A stretch of DNA of 64,000 nucleotides, from the NCBI RefSeq assembly GCF_003732665.1, contig NZ_MOBP01000013.1, positions 186,001 through 250,000 on the forward strand, read 5' to 3'. This DNA is from Pseudomonas frederiksbergensis. Its GTDB lineage: Bacteria > Pseudomonadota > Gammaproteobacteria > Pseudomonadales > Pseudomonadaceae. Of the stretch, positions 27,039 through 36,600 are shown piece after piece; position 1 is the stretch's first letter, and every line of letters begins with the position of its first letter. Under the pieces are notes generated by a model. That model saw only the letters and a program-made list of their open reading frames with translations. It was not told the origin of the DNA and ran no database searches. Made by a program: the position numbers and the translations under genes.

Positions 27039-27313
27039 CCATTACCATTGATGCCCGCGCTCTGTTGATCGAAGGCATTCAAGAGGGGCTTGCCCAAGGC
27101 ACTCTAGAAATAGGCGAAGCAGTCCGTCGATTACGGGTTGAGGTCACCGGCCTGCACCAAACCCAGTTCGCGAAGATGTGCAAAATCTCTGTGCGCACAC
27201 TCGTGCATATCGAGCATGGGGAAGGGAATCAAACGTTGAAATCGCTTAATTCTGTGTTCAAACCGTTTGGCTTGAAGATGGGCGTGGTGCGGATTCGACG
27301 GGATTTCAGCTAA
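27035..27313 (+). CDS. HipB-like XRE antitoxin
   Basis: 92 residues from the ATG at 27035, which overlaps the hipA stop as ATGA (a longer start at 27023 overlaps hipA more). The helix-turn-helix is LHQTQFAKMCKISVRTLVHIEHGEGNQTLKSLNSVFKPFG (about residues 43-82), XRE family. Expected to bind and neutralise the HipA kinase and to repress the operon through the inverted repeats upstream of hipA. A 43-residue N-terminal helical extension precedes the HTH. Confidence 0.88.
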   Translation: MTITIDARALLIEGIQEGLAQGTLEIGEAVRRLRVEVTGLHQTQFAKMCKISVRTLVHIEHGEGNQTLKSLNSVFKPFGLKMGVVRIRRDFS

Positions 27314-27331
27314 GTCGACAGCAAGGCATTA

Positions 27332-27386
27332 CCGAAGGCTGCATGCGTTAAAGATCAAAAGATCGCAGCCTTCGGCAGCTCCTACG
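27332..27386. repeat. REP class C unit with partial mirrored arm
   Basis: One full class C unit (27353-27386) whose inner part GCAGCCTTCGG pairs with CCGAAGGCTGC at 27332-27342. It separates hipB from the convergent ABC permease gene. Only part of the left unit survives. Confidence 0.8.
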
Positions 27387-27402
27387 GGGGGCGTGTTCCG
27401 AC

Positions 27403-28239
27403 CTAGCTACGGCTCACATAGGCCTTGCCGTAATGCCGCTCCATCCGCGCCTGTATCAGCTCCAGCCCAATCGACATCACCCAATAAATCACCGCCGCGG
27501 TCGTCAGCATTTCGATGTAGCGATAACTCGAGCGCCCATACGACTGCGCCAAAAACATCACCTCCCACACCCCCATCACCGAGATCAACGACGAGTCCTT
27601 GAGCATGGAGATGAATTGGTTGGTGGTTGGCGGGATGATGGTGCGCATGGCCTGGGGCAGGGTGACGCGCCAGAAGATCACGGTTTCGCGCATGCCCAGG
27701 GCCAGGGAGGCTTCCCGTTGGCCGTGGGGGACGCCGAGGATGCCGGCGCGGAAGATTTCGCTGAGGTAGGCGCCGTAGTTCAGCGACAGGGCGATGATCC
27801 CGGCGGCGATGGCGCCGGGCACGATGCCCAGTTGCGGCAGGCCGAGGTAGATCAGCAGGATCTGGATCAGCAGCGGTGTGCCGCGAAAGAACGACGCGTA
27901 GAAACTCGCAATGCCGAACGCCACGGCGCTTTTCGACAGCCGCCCCAGGGCTGTGATGAAGCCCAGCATTGATGAGGCGACGATTGAGCAGGCGCAGAGA
28001 AACACGGTCAGCGCCGCACCTTGCAGGAAGCCGTTAGGCGCCAGGTGCAGGCCGACGAGGTTCGGCAGTTTGTCGAGGATGATCGAGAACTTCAGGTCGA
28101 AGCTCAGGAAGAAACTGGCGAACAAGCCGAGCATCGCCGCCCAGGTCAGGTACAACCGCGTGCGAAATCCGAAGATCCGTTGCAGCCGTGACTCAGCGAC
28201 GGGTTGCGGCGGCTGGGGAGGTGTCGGGAAAGAAGTCAT
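27403..28239 (-). CDS. amino-acid ABC transporter permease (HisM/GlnP type)
   Basis: 278 residues from the ATG at 28239, which overlaps the stop of the upstream binding-protein gene (ATGA). Cytosolic proline-rich N-terminus, then about six membrane segments; the ABC-binding EAA loop is visible as EIFRAGILGVPHGQREASLALGMR. This family moves polar amino acids through the inner membrane. No ATPase gene lies beside it. Confidence 0.9.
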   Translation of the reverse strand: MTSFPTPPQPPQPVAESRLQRIFGFRTRLYLTWAAMLGLFASFFLSFDLKFSIILDKLPNLVGLHLAPNGFLQGAALTVFLCACSIVASSMLGFITALGRLSKSAVAFGIASFYASFFRGTPLLIQILLIYLGLPQLGIVPGAIAAGIIALSLNYGAYLSEIFRAGILGVPHGQREASLALGMRETVIFWRVTLPQAMRTIIPPTTNQFISMLKDSSLISVMGVWEVMFLAQSYGRSSYRYIEMLTTAAVIYWVMSIGLELIQARMERHYGKAYVSRS

Positions 28240-29057
28240 TTGCTGATATCGGCGCCGATCCATTTTTGCGAGAGCTTGCTCAACGTGCCGTCCTGTTTCA
28301 ACTGCGCGAAGACTTCACGCACTTTGCCGTCCCACTGTGCATCGCCCTTTTCAATGGCCACCGAATTCGGCTCGGAGTACAGCGCCTCGCCAGCCAGTTT
28401 GAAACGTTTGTCTTCGTTCAGGCGCGGTTGCGCGGTCACCAGGTTGGTGAGGATCGCGTCCAGTCGAACCCCGGCGCCCAGGCCCAAATCCTGGAAGGCC
28501 ACGTTGTCGGTGTCATACGGAGCGATCTGCACGTCCTCGAACGGGTATTGCAACTGCGTGTCTTCGGCGCCTTCGATCACCAGGTTTTTGTTCAGGTAGC
28601 TTTCGTAGCTGGAGGCGCTGGTGAGGCCGACTTTCTTGCCGCTCAGGTCCTTGGCGCTGTGGATACGATCATCCTTGGCGTTGACCACGATCACGGCTGG
28701 CGAGGCGTAGTACTCGACCGGGAAATCGAAGACTTCGGCGCGGGCCTTGCTCGGGGTCATGGAGCAAATGCAGATGTCGTAGCGACCGCTCCAGCGGCCG
28801 GCGGCAATCACGTCCCAGGACGGGGTTTCGAGGCGCAGTTTCACGCCGAGTTTCTCGGCCACGGCTTTGGCCACATCGACGTCGAAACCATCGAGTTGGT
28901 TCTGGTCGTTGAGGAACGAGAACGGTGGATAACTTTCCATCAGCACGCCCACCAATTCTTTCTTTTGCTCGACGCGATCCAGCGTGGCGCCGCCAAAGGC
29001 TTGAGTGGAGGCAGCCAGAATCGTCAGGCCCAAGGCCAATAGCGGTTGAAATTTCAC
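28236..29057 (-). CDS. amino-acid ABC transporter substrate-binding protein
   Basis: 273 residues starting at a GTG (29057), selected because AAGGA lies 9 bases upstream and a signal peptide follows (VKFQPLLALGLTILAASTQAFGG). Bacterial extracellular solute-binding family 3 pattern: LVGVLMESYPPFSFLNDQNQLDGFDVDVAKAVAEKLGV and WDVIAAGRWSGRYDICICSMTPSKARAEVFDF. Periplasmic. Operonic with the permease; divergent from a homocysteine methyltransferase gene 111 bases away, hinting at a methionine-related ligand. Confidence 0.9.
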   Translation of the reverse strand: MKFQPLLALGLTILAASTQAFGGATLDRVEQKKELVGVLMESYPPFSFLNDQNQLDGFDVDVAKAVAEKLGVKLRLETPSWDVIAAGRWSGRYDICICSMTPSKARAEVFDFPVEYYASPAVIVVNAKDDRIHSAKDLSGKKVGLTSASSYESYLNKNLVIEGAEDTQLQYPFEDVQIAPYDTDNVAFQDLGLGAGVRLDAILTNLVTAQPRLNEDKRFKLAGEALYSEPNSVAIEKGDAQWDGKVREVFAQLKQDGTLSKLSQKWIGADISK

Positions 29058-29168
29058 AGTCGATCCTTGAAAAAAAGAGGTTGTTATTAACCAGATGTTA
29101 CGTATTAAATAGTTATAAGAACGACTCTGGTAGTGAGTTATTTTCATAAGCATATGAGTGAATGGCAT

Positions 29169-30068
29169 ATGAGCGCAGGAAGCACAGTGATTCTGGATGG
29201 CGGCATGGGCCGTGAGCTACAGCGCCGAGGGGCACCGTTCAGGCAGCCCGAGTGGTCGGCGCTGGCTTTGAGCGAAGCACCGCAAGCGGTCGAGGCGGTG
29301 CACGCGGCTTATATCGAAAGCGGTGCAAACGTCATCACCAGCAACAGCTACGCGGTGGTGCCGTTCCATATCGGCGAAGAGCGCTTTGCCGCTGAAGGCC
29401 AGGCCCTCGCGGCGTTGGCTGGCGAGTTGGCGCGGCGCGCGGTGGTGGCGGCAGGCAAACCGGTACGCGTGGCCGGTTCGTTGCCGCCTTTATTCGGTTC
29501 CTACCGTCCGGACCTGTTCGACGCTGCGCGGGTGACGGAATTGCTGACACCGTTAGTGAAGGGCCTCGCGCCCCACGTTGACTTGTGGCTGGCGGAAACC
29601 CAGAGCTCGATCGTCGAGGCGCGGGCGATCCACGCCGGGCTGCCGAAGGATGGCAAACCGTTCTGGCTGTCGTTTACCTTGAAGGATGAAGACACCGACG
29701 ACGTGCCGCGCCTGCGTTCCGGTGAGCCGGTGGCCGAAGCAGCCGCCGTGGCCGCTGAGCTGGGTGTCGAGACGTTGCTGTTCAACTGCAGCCAGCCGGA
29801 AGTCATCGGCGCGGCGATTGATGCGGCGCGGGAAACCTTCGAGCGGTTGGGTGTGAATATTCACATCGGCGCGTACGCCAATGCCTTCCCGCCACAACCG
29901 AAAGAGGCCACGGCCAACGACGGGCTCGACCCGTTGCGCGACGATCTTGACCCGCCGGGTTACCTGCACTGGGCGGCGGATTGGCAGAAGCGTGGGGCCA
30001 GCCATTTGGGCGGGTGCTGCGGGATCGGGCCGGAGCACATTGCCGTTTTAGCCCAGAAATTGGCGTGA
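29169..30068 (+). CDS. homocysteine S-methyltransferase family protein (MmuM-like)
   Basis: 299 residues. TIM-barrel enzyme that transfers a methyl group, probably from S-methylmethionine or AdoMet, to homocysteine. VILDGGMGRELQRRG opens the fold and zinc ligands are visible as the Cys in LLFNCSQPE (near 207) and the Cys pair in LGGCCGIGPEH near the C-terminus. I take the ATG at 29169; ATGs at 29154 and 29133 are in frame but add no conserved residues. Divergent from an amino-acid ABC binding protein. Confidence 0.85.
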   Translation: MSAGSTVILDGGMGRELQRRGAPFRQPEWSALALSEAPQAVEAVHAAYIESGANVITSNSYAVVPFHIGEERFAAEGQALAALAGELARRAVVAAGKPVRVAGSLPPLFGSYRPDLFDAARVTELLTPLVKGLAPHVDLWLAETQSSIVEARAIHAGLPKDGKPFWLSFTLKDEDTDDVPRLRSGEPVAEAAAVAAELGVETLLFNCSQPEVIGAAIDAARETFERLGVNIHIGAYANAFPPQPKEATANDGLDPLRDDLDPPGYLHWAADWQKRGASHLGGCCGIGPEHIAVLAQKLA

Positions 30069-30070
30069 AG

Positions 30071-30168
30071 CCATTCGCGAGCAAGCCCGCTCCCACAGGG
30101 TTTCGGGTTAGCCACAATATGTGTGATTAACCCAACCCAATGTGGGAGCGGGCTTGCTCGCGAAGGCG
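30071..30168. repeat. REP doublet, class A
   Basis: Mirrored units between the convergent methyltransferase and GNAT genes. The inner arms pair partly (GGGTTAGCCACA ... TGTGATTAACCC). Confidence 0.92.
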
Positions 30169-30188
30169 TCAATCCAGACGCCGCTAAT

Positions 30189-30860
30189 TTACCCGCGGCA
30201 CTCAGCCAGGGTTTTCACTTGACCCGAATCCGTCTGGTTTTCATCTGAAAGCCACCGCTCAAACCCAGCCCCAATCGCCGGCCATTCCGAATCCAGAATC
30301 GAATACCACGCCGTATCGCGATTCTGTCCCTTGACCACCATGTGCTGGCGAAACACCCCTTCAAAACTGAACCCCAACCGCTCGGCCGCATACTTGGAGC
30401 GGGCGTTGCCGTTATTGCACTTCCACTCCAGGCGCCGATATCCCAAAGCGAACGACTCTTTGGCCAGCAGATAAACCGCCTCGGTACTTTTTGGCGAACG
30501 TTGCATCGCAGCGCCGAAGGTCACGTGGCCGATTTCGATACGCCCTTGGGCCGGGACGATCGACATCAGGCTTAGGATGCCCTGCACATCGCCGCTGGCA
30601 CGGTCGATCACGGTGAAGAAATACGGGTCGCTATTGGCCGCGTGGTTGTTCAGCCAATCGTTAAAGGCACTGCGCTCCGGGAACGGGCCGTAAGGCAAGT
30701 AATCCCAGAGTTTCGGATCGGCGCCGGGGCCTTGCAGGGCTTTGAACAAGCCGTCGGCGTGGCGCGCCGGGTCGAGTTTCTCCAGGCGAATGAAGCGCCC
30801 TTCGATCAATTGAACCGAGGGAGCCGGGGCGCCTTTCCAGTCCGCGAGTGAAGTCGTCAT
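30189..30860 (-). CDS. GNAT acetyltransferase, RimJ/RimL type
   Basis: 223 residues from the ATG at 30860 with AAGGAG upstream. GNAT_3-type fold: RFIRLEKLDPARHADGLFKAL, IEIGHVTFGAAMQRSPKSTEAVYLL and LGYRRLEWKCNNGNARSKYAAERLGFSFEGVFRQHM, typical of N-acetyltransferases acting on proteins or small amines. Last gene of a three-gene minus-strand set with a second GNAT gene and a PaiB-like gene. Confidence 0.88.
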   Translation of the reverse strand: MTTSLADWKGAPAPSVQLIEGRFIRLEKLDPARHADGLFKALQGPGADPKLWDYLPYGPFPERSAFNDWLNNHAANSDPYFFTVIDRASGDVQGILSLMSIVPAQGRIEIGHVTFGAAMQRSPKSTEAVYLLAKESFALGYRRLEWKCNNGNARSKYAAERLGFSFEGVFRQHMVVKGQNRDTAWYSILDSEWPAIGAGFERWLSDENQTDSGQVKTLAECRG

Positions 30861-30877
30861 GGTGCTCTCCTTGAACC

Positions 30878-31324
30878 TTAAATGTTTTTGCGAAACTGGA
30901 TGTAACCGGGGCGTTCGGCGATGCGCTCGTAGAGCTGGATCGCGGTGGCGTTGGTTTCGTGGGTCAACCAGTGAACCTTGCAGCAACCGTCTGCCTTGGC
31001 GGTGGCGTAGACGAACTCGATCAGCTTGCGCCCGACGCCGGTGCCACGGGTTTCGGGCGCTACGATCAAGTCTTGCAGATAGCAGGAATTTTCGATGCTC
31101 CAGTTCGAGCGATGGTAGATGAAGTTCACCATGCCCACCGCTTTGCCATCGGCCCACGCGAGGGCGGAGTGGGTCGGCTCGTTCGGGTCGAGCATGCGCT
31201 GCCAGGTGCTTTGGCTCACGACTTCCGGCAATTCGGTGTTGTAGAAGCGCAGGTAGGCTTGCCACAACGGCAACCACGCGGCGTGGTCGTCGGCAGTGAC
31301 TTGGCGAATCTCGATCTGACTCAT
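30878..31324 (-). CDS. GNAT family N-acetyltransferase
   Basis: 148 residues; the ATG at 31324 is favoured over 31330 because of its spacing to AAGGA. Acetyl-CoA loop near VAPETRGTGVGRKLIEFVYATAK, then WLTHETNATAIQLYERIAERPGYIQFRK. Substrate not predictable. It lies 17 bases upstream of the second GNAT gene and 9 bases downstream of the PaiB-like gene, so the three are probably co-transcribed. Confidence 0.88.
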   Translation of the reverse strand: MSQIEIRQVTADDHAAWLPLWQAYLRFYNTELPEVVSQSTWQRMLDPNEPTHSALAWADGKAVGMVNFIYHRSNWSIENSCYLQDLIVAPETRGTGVGRKLIEFVYATAKADGCCKVHWLTHETNATAIQLYERIAERPGYIQFRKNI

Positions 31325-31333
31325 GTTCATTCC

Positions 31334-31957
31334 TTAACGCATCAAGTGGGCGAGGGCCTGGTCCTGCGCGTCGGGGCTGGTGGCCAACCCTTCGCGCACA
31401 CCGGCGATGTCTGCGGCGTTGCGGTTCTGGCTCAGTTTGCGTTTGCCTTCCAGGCGCTGGATCGGCAAGGCAAAACCGACGATGGCTTTGAGCATACCGT
31501 CGATGTAGTCGGCGGGGGCGTCAGCGACTTTCCAGGGCTGGGCGCGGCTCGCTTCGTGGCGATCGGTGAGGGCGCTGACCAAATTGAGCAGACGATGGGC
31601 GTCGGTGAACACTTCAGCCACACCGTAAGCGTGCACGGCCACGTAGTTCCAGGTCGGCACGACTTTGCCGTGCTCGGCTTTGCTCGGGTAAAACCCCGGG
31701 CTGACGTAGGCGTCGGCGCCGGCAAAAATCACCATCGCCTCTGCGCCGTTTTGCAGTTCTTTCCACTGTGGATTGGCCTTGGCGAAGTGCCCGTAGAGGG
31801 TGCCATTCGGACCTTGTTCGGCGTCCAGCAGCACCGGAATATGACTGGCTTGCAGGCCTTGCTCGCCGTGGGTCACCAGGATGGCGAGGCGGGTGGCGAG
31901 TATCTGCTGCTGCATGTCCGGCAAATCTTTGATGGCAAACGAGCTGGGGTTGTACAT
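31334..31957 (-). CDS. FMN-binding negative transcriptional regulator, PaiB family
   Basis: 207 residues from the ATG at 31957 (AAGGGA upstream). Split-barrel flavin-binding fold: MYNPSSFAIKDL start, LYGHFAKANPQWKEL, SPGFYPSKAEHGKVVPTWNYVAVHAYG and KRKLSQNRNAADIAGV. The B. subtilis relative acts with the acetyltransferase PaiA; here two GNAT genes follow, repeating that association. Divergent from the MocR regulator, which may control this operon. Confidence 0.9.
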   Translation of the reverse strand: MYNPSSFAIKDLPDMQQQILATRLAILVTHGEQGLQASHIPVLLDAEQGPNGTLYGHFAKANPQWKELQNGAEAMVIFAGADAYVSPGFYPSKAEHGKVVPTWNYVAVHAYGVAEVFTDAHRLLNLVSALTDRHEASRAQPWKVADAPADYIDGMLKAIVGFALPIQRLEGKRKLSQNRNAADIAGVREGLATSPDAQDQALAHLMR

Positions 31958-32061
31958 GGAAATATCCCTTGGCGAATGGCTCCATCCTAGGCAGGCTATT
32001 GGTCTGTTGTAAGAGCCATTACAGGCCAATTTCATAGGTCCATTCTTGATAGGTTCAGGCC

Positions 32062-33612
32062 ATGACCGATGCGCCGCTGTCCTTGTCCTTCAACCCCGCC
32101 GGTATCGAACTCGATCCCCGGCAAGGGCTCAGCCGTCAGCTCTACCAGGCCTTGCGCGTGCGCGTGCTCGATGGGCGACTGGCCAGTGGCACGCGTTTGC
32201 CGGCCAGTCGCGACCTCGCGGCGGCATTGTCGATTTCCCGCAACAGCGTGGTCCGCGCCTACGATCAGCTCTACGCCGAGGGCTTTATCGAAGGGCGGGT
32301 GGGCGACGGCACTTACGTCGCGCAATTGCCGCAAACCGCGCTTCCGGCAAAAAAACTATCCACAAAAGTATCCACAGGGTTGTCAACAGGGTTACCCACA
32401 GCCTTATCCACAAATTGGCTGGATTTACCTGTGATTCCATCCAGTAAAGTTATCCACAGCGGTGCTCTGGAGCGGGTTGAAAAGAACCATTTGGCCTTGC
32501 CGCCGAGTGGTCCGCCAAAGGCTTTTCGCGTGGGTGTGCCGGCCTTCGATCTGTTCCCGTTCGAGGTCTGGGCCAAGCTGAACGCGGCTTTCTGGCGCAA
32601 ACCGGATTTGCAGCAGCTGTGTTATGGCGACCCGGCGGGCGATGCGCGATTGCGCGGGATGATTGCCGCGTATTTGCGCAGTTCCCGGGGCATGCAGTGC
32701 ACGGCTGAGCAAATTGTGATCACCAGTGGCGCACAGCAGGCGATTAGCCTTTGTGCACAGCTGCTGGTGGAGCCGGGCGATGGGGTGGCAATCGAGAATC
32801 CGGGGTATCGGGCGGCGGGTCATGCCTTCGCCGTGGCCGGGGGCCGATTGCATGGTGTTTCGGTGGACAGCGAGGGGATCAATTGCGCCGAACTGGAAGG
32901 TTTGCAGGATTGCCGACTGGCCTACGTCACGCCGTCTCATCAATACCCGACCGGGGTGATCATGAGCCTGGCCCGGCGCCTGGAGTTGTTGGCGTGGGCC
33001 GAGCGCACCCAGGGCTGGATCGTCGAGGACGACTATGACGGCGAGTATCGCTACAGCGGCGCGCCGTTGGCACCGTTGGCGGCACTGGATCGACAGGGCC
33101 GAGTGCTCTACGTCGGGACCTTCGGCAAAGTGGCGTTCCCGGCATTGCGCCTCGGTTACCTGGTATTGCCGCCCGGTCTGGTGGATGCGTTCTCCCGTCG
33201 CCGCGCCGTGGATGTGCGGCATTCGGAAGTCAGCACCCAGGCCGTGATGGCCGAGTTCATCGCCGCCGGGCATTTCCAGCGGCACATCCGCCGCATGCGC
33301 CGTGCGGCCCTGAGTCGGCGTAATGCCTTGCTGGCGGGTTGGCCGAAAGATATTCCCGGCGTGGGCAGCTTGCCGACCGTCGCGGCCGGGTTGCACATGA
33401 CCGTGCCGGTCGACAGCCTGGCCCGGGAACAGGAACTGGTGGAAAAAGCCGCCAGCGTCGAAGTCGAAATCAACCCCTTGAGCAGTTATTGGCTGCCCGA
33501 CTCGACCCGGCCCGTGGATCAGCGAGCCGGGCTGGTGCTGGGTTTCGCCGCCGTGCCGGAGGCCAATATCGAATCGGCGCTGCGGCGCTTGCGATCCGCG
33601 TGGGGCTGCTAG
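32062..33612 (+). CDS. MocR/GntR-type regulator with aminotransferase domain
   Basis: 516 residues. GntR winged helix (about 20-90, LSRQLYQALRVRVLDGRLASGTRLPASRDLAAALSISRNSVVRAYDQL), a linker with four-residue repeats (about 99-120, LSTK-VSTG-LSTG-LPTA-LSTN), then an aminotransferase class I fold (about 150-516). The PLP lysine is K356 in GTFGKVAFPALRLGYL; NPGY, TPSHQYPTG and DDYDGEY are present. Such proteins sense PLP or an amino compound and regulate a neighbouring operon, here plausibly the divergent PaiB-GNAT-GNAT genes 104 bases away. The stop codon shares CTAG with the convergent toxin-like gene. Confidence 0.92.
   Translation: MTDAPLSLSFNPAGIELDPRQGLSRQLYQALRVRVLDGRLASGTRLPASRDLAAALSISRNSVVRAYDQLYAEGFIEGRVGDGTYVAQLPQTALPAKKLSTKVSTGLSTGLPTALSTNWLDLPVIPSSKVIHSGALERVEKNHLALPPSGPPKAFRVGVPAFDLFPFEVWAKLNAAFWRKPDLQQLCYGDPAGDARLRGMIAAYLRSSRGMQCTAEQIVITSGAQQAISLCAQLLVEPGDGVAIENPGYRAAGHAFAVAGGRLHGVSVDSEGINCAELEGLQDCRLAYVTPSHQYPTGVIMSLARRLELLAWAERTQGWIVEDDYDGEYRYSGAPLAPLAALDRQGRVLYVGTFGKVAFPALRLGYLVLPPGLVDAFSRRRAVDVRHSEVSTQAVMAEFIAAGHFQRHIRRMRRAALSRRNALLAGWPKDIPGVGSLPTVAAGLHMTVPVDSLAREQELVEKAASVEVEINPLSSYWLPDSTRPVDQRAGLVLGFAAVPEANIESALRRLRSAWGC
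32356..32458 (+). repeat. array of DnaA-box-like 9-mers inside the MocR gene
   Basis: Five 9-mers at exact 12-base spacing: CTATCCACA (32356), GTATCCACA (32368), TTGTCAACA (32380), TTACCCACA (32392) and TTATCCACA (32404), plus a sixth, TTATCCACA, at 32450. Two match the DnaA consensus TTATCCACA exactly and three differ at one base. They encode the S/T linker repeats between the two domains of the MocR protein. Confidence 0.75.
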
Positions 33613-36600
33613 GCAAGGGGCGGCGCCGCAGGTTCCAGGGCCATAAACAGGGCGCGGATAGCCGGGTCGCTGATCCGGCGGAATACGTAGTCAACCGGTT
33701 CAATCGACGTCAGTTGTTGGCGAAGCACGGGGTCGAGTGTTGCCAGGTAACCGTCGGCGATTTTCAGATGCGCCGCGGTGGGGTGAGCGACCGGGCTGTT
33801 AAGCGTGTCGTAGTGAAAATGCGCGACCCACAGTGGCTGATCATTGCGCGTGGTGTCGAGTATCCGGTACTCCTGGAAGTAGTCGCCCCTGGACTTGGTC
33901 TTGATGCGTCCTTGTGGGTTACGCACGAGCCCGATCTGGCCGTTCTCATGCAACCACTGGAAATACGCCAGGCGTGGTTTGCGCTGCTTCAGCATGGCGG
34001 CACGCACACTGATGCCGGTGCTGCGCAGTCGGGCGGCGGCATCGCGTAATTCCCGACTCAACGTGGCGACGGGCGGTGGCACGCCGGTGGCTGCGCGAAT
34101 GTTCGCCGAGGCAATTTCGACGGCGGCGGCTTCCTCTTCGTATTTGAGTGCCTGGGAATCGAACAGGTGCTGCATGTCGGCCGGAATTCGGTTGGCCCGT
34201 TGCGCATCCTCGCGGGTGCGGGCGATGAAACCGTCCAGATCGAGATTCAGGTTCAGCCCGTCGGAGATGACATCAATGTCAGCCCTGACCGGTTTGCTCG
34301 GCGTTTCACTTTTCGGCACCAGCTTCTTGAAGGTTGCCGCCTCAGGCACCGATTCACTGGCCGGCAGAGCATCTCGCGGGCGCGTTTTCGTGACCTTGCC
34401 GGGTTGATGGGACGGGCCTGCGACCGGGGCGTTGGGTTCCGCTTCAAAAAGCAGTTCGTCCTCGGGCAGTAACGCATACAGCCGCGCTTGTGCCAGGGCC
34501 TGGAATTCCTTGATCAGTGTCTGCAAATCAAGCAACGCTTCGGGGTGCGTCCTGCCGGGGAATTGCGCCGGCAGGTCGTCGATGCGCTGGAGTGTGTCGG
34601 CAAAAGCGTCCAGCAAAGGCGTGAGTGCCGCGATGCGTTGTTCGGCGGTTTGCTCCAGCGGCGGGGCTTTGTCGATATCGGCCAGTTTTTGACTGGCCTC
34701 GGCGGCTTCAATCACGATGTTCGCCACGGCGTCCCGTGCCTGTGGCATTGGCGCGCCGGGTTGTTCTTTTACGCACAGTTCGTACGCCAGGCCGATTTCA
34801 TTGGCCTTGTAATCCAGGGCACTGTGCCGAGGCAGCAGTTTGCGAATGGCCTGGGACGATTCGAGCGCGGCCCTTCCCAGGACTTTGAGGCCGTCCAGGG
34901 CATTGTGGGCCAGCGCGAGCCGCTGGATGATCCCGTGGCTCAATTCGATCGCTTTTTTCACCGCCACCCGATTGCTGCCGACCGGTAGCGCCGGGTTGAG
35001 TGAGCCTTCGCCTGTGAACGGAGCGATGGTGCGCGAGTAGTCGTTGCTTTTGAGTGAGAACCACAACGCCAGGTGCTTTTCCAACAGGGTCGTGAGGCGC
35101 AGCAGGTCATAGGCGTAACCGAATGTGCCACCGAGCTCGCGCCACTCGTGCAATTGCTCCAGGGCTTCTCGATGATTGTCGATCAACACTTCGAGCCGGT
35201 CCCCCAGCGCTTTGGCCTCGCTGTCGAACTGATCGCCGCTGGCGCGCATCAGTTTTTCCTGCAGCGTTCTGATTTCTGCCAGGATCGCGCCTTCGCGACT
35301 TTTGAACGCTTGCAGCTTGGCCTGCAACGCATCCCTGCGCTGGCCCTTTTCCAGTTGAATGCTTTTCAGACGACTCTTCAGGCCACCACCGCGCAGGCGC
35401 AATCGCGTGTCCACGTACCAGTTGCCCTGTCGGTCATGGGTCAACAACGGGCCGCCCCGCGCGGGGGCTTTCGAGTTGAAGATCACCACTTGCTCATCGT
35501 CATTGACCCGCACCTGAAACCAGCGCTGGCCGGCCCTGGCGTATTGCTTGCCCTGGAGCTGGTACAGGTGCGGCGGTGTGACGTTGAGGATGACCAGATC
35601 TACATCGCTCATGTCCGGCGCACGGACTTTCAGGGTGTTCAGGTAAACCCCCAGTGCCGAGGGCGTGCGTCGTGGGATCGATGCGCCCGCTTCCAGTTCG
35701 CTGTCATGACCGGCGGGCAGCTCGCCGGACAGCACCGTAGCGTCCAGTGTGATGACGGTTGGCGCGGGCAGCGGACGCGATGCTGGAGGCTGGGCCGGGG
35801 CGTTTTTCCGTTTGTTGCGTGAATAGCCGATGCCTTCGGTGGTACGGCGCAGGCTGGCCCGATGAATCAGGAGCATGCCCAATGTCATCAGCACATCCCC
35901 CAGGGACGTCCATTCCACCAGGCTGTCCCCACGCTCACGCGCCTCCAGCCCCTGCTGCAACTGGCCGATGCTTTGCCAGACCCACGCGGCGGTGCCCACC
36001 GGACCGGTCAAAAAAGTCGACGCCACATTGAAAATCGCCCAACCGCTGTCCCGCAACAGCGCCCAGCGGCGTTCGCCGTTGGACAGGGACAGACGGTCCG
36101 CTTGTTCGACCAGGGTGTTGGCGTTGCTGGCGAACAATGTCGGGAGCAGATCGCCGGTGATTTCCTCTGTGCCGAGGCTGATCGGGCCGCTCAGGTCGAG
36201 ATTCAGCAACTGTTCGATGCCCGTTTCCGTCGCCAGCCACGGTGAAGGCAGGCCGACCGGAAACACATACTGTGAATACTCGAAACCGAGGGTGGGCGTC
36301 GGTAGCCAGGCCAGCACCGAGTCGCGCAATTCACCCGGTTGGTGAAGCGCGTAAATCATGTTTTGCAGCGAGGTGAATTGCAGCAACGGCTGCTCCAGCG
36401 CCGGGCGATAAAGCAGGCTCGGCCCGCTGTGTGGACGGCGCGGGCCGATGATGAACATGTTCGCCACGGTGTCGCCCGTGGACAGCAAGCGATGCCGGGG
36501 AACAAAGCTCAGCGGGCGGACGACGACGTCGAGCAGGTCCTTGGGCGGGCGGCCCTGGGCGGTTTCTATCAGCTCGCAGACGTAGCGATAACCGGTTTCG

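Noticed and set aside
30189..31277. A 362-residue GNAT protein fused to upstream sequence
   Set aside because: The first part lies antisense-frame over the other GNAT gene; the real gene starts at 30860 after AAGGAG.
32356..32458. A replication origin
   Set aside because: DnaA-box-like sites are present, but there is no AT-rich unwinding region, no dnaA, dnaN or gidA nearby, and the stretch is coding.
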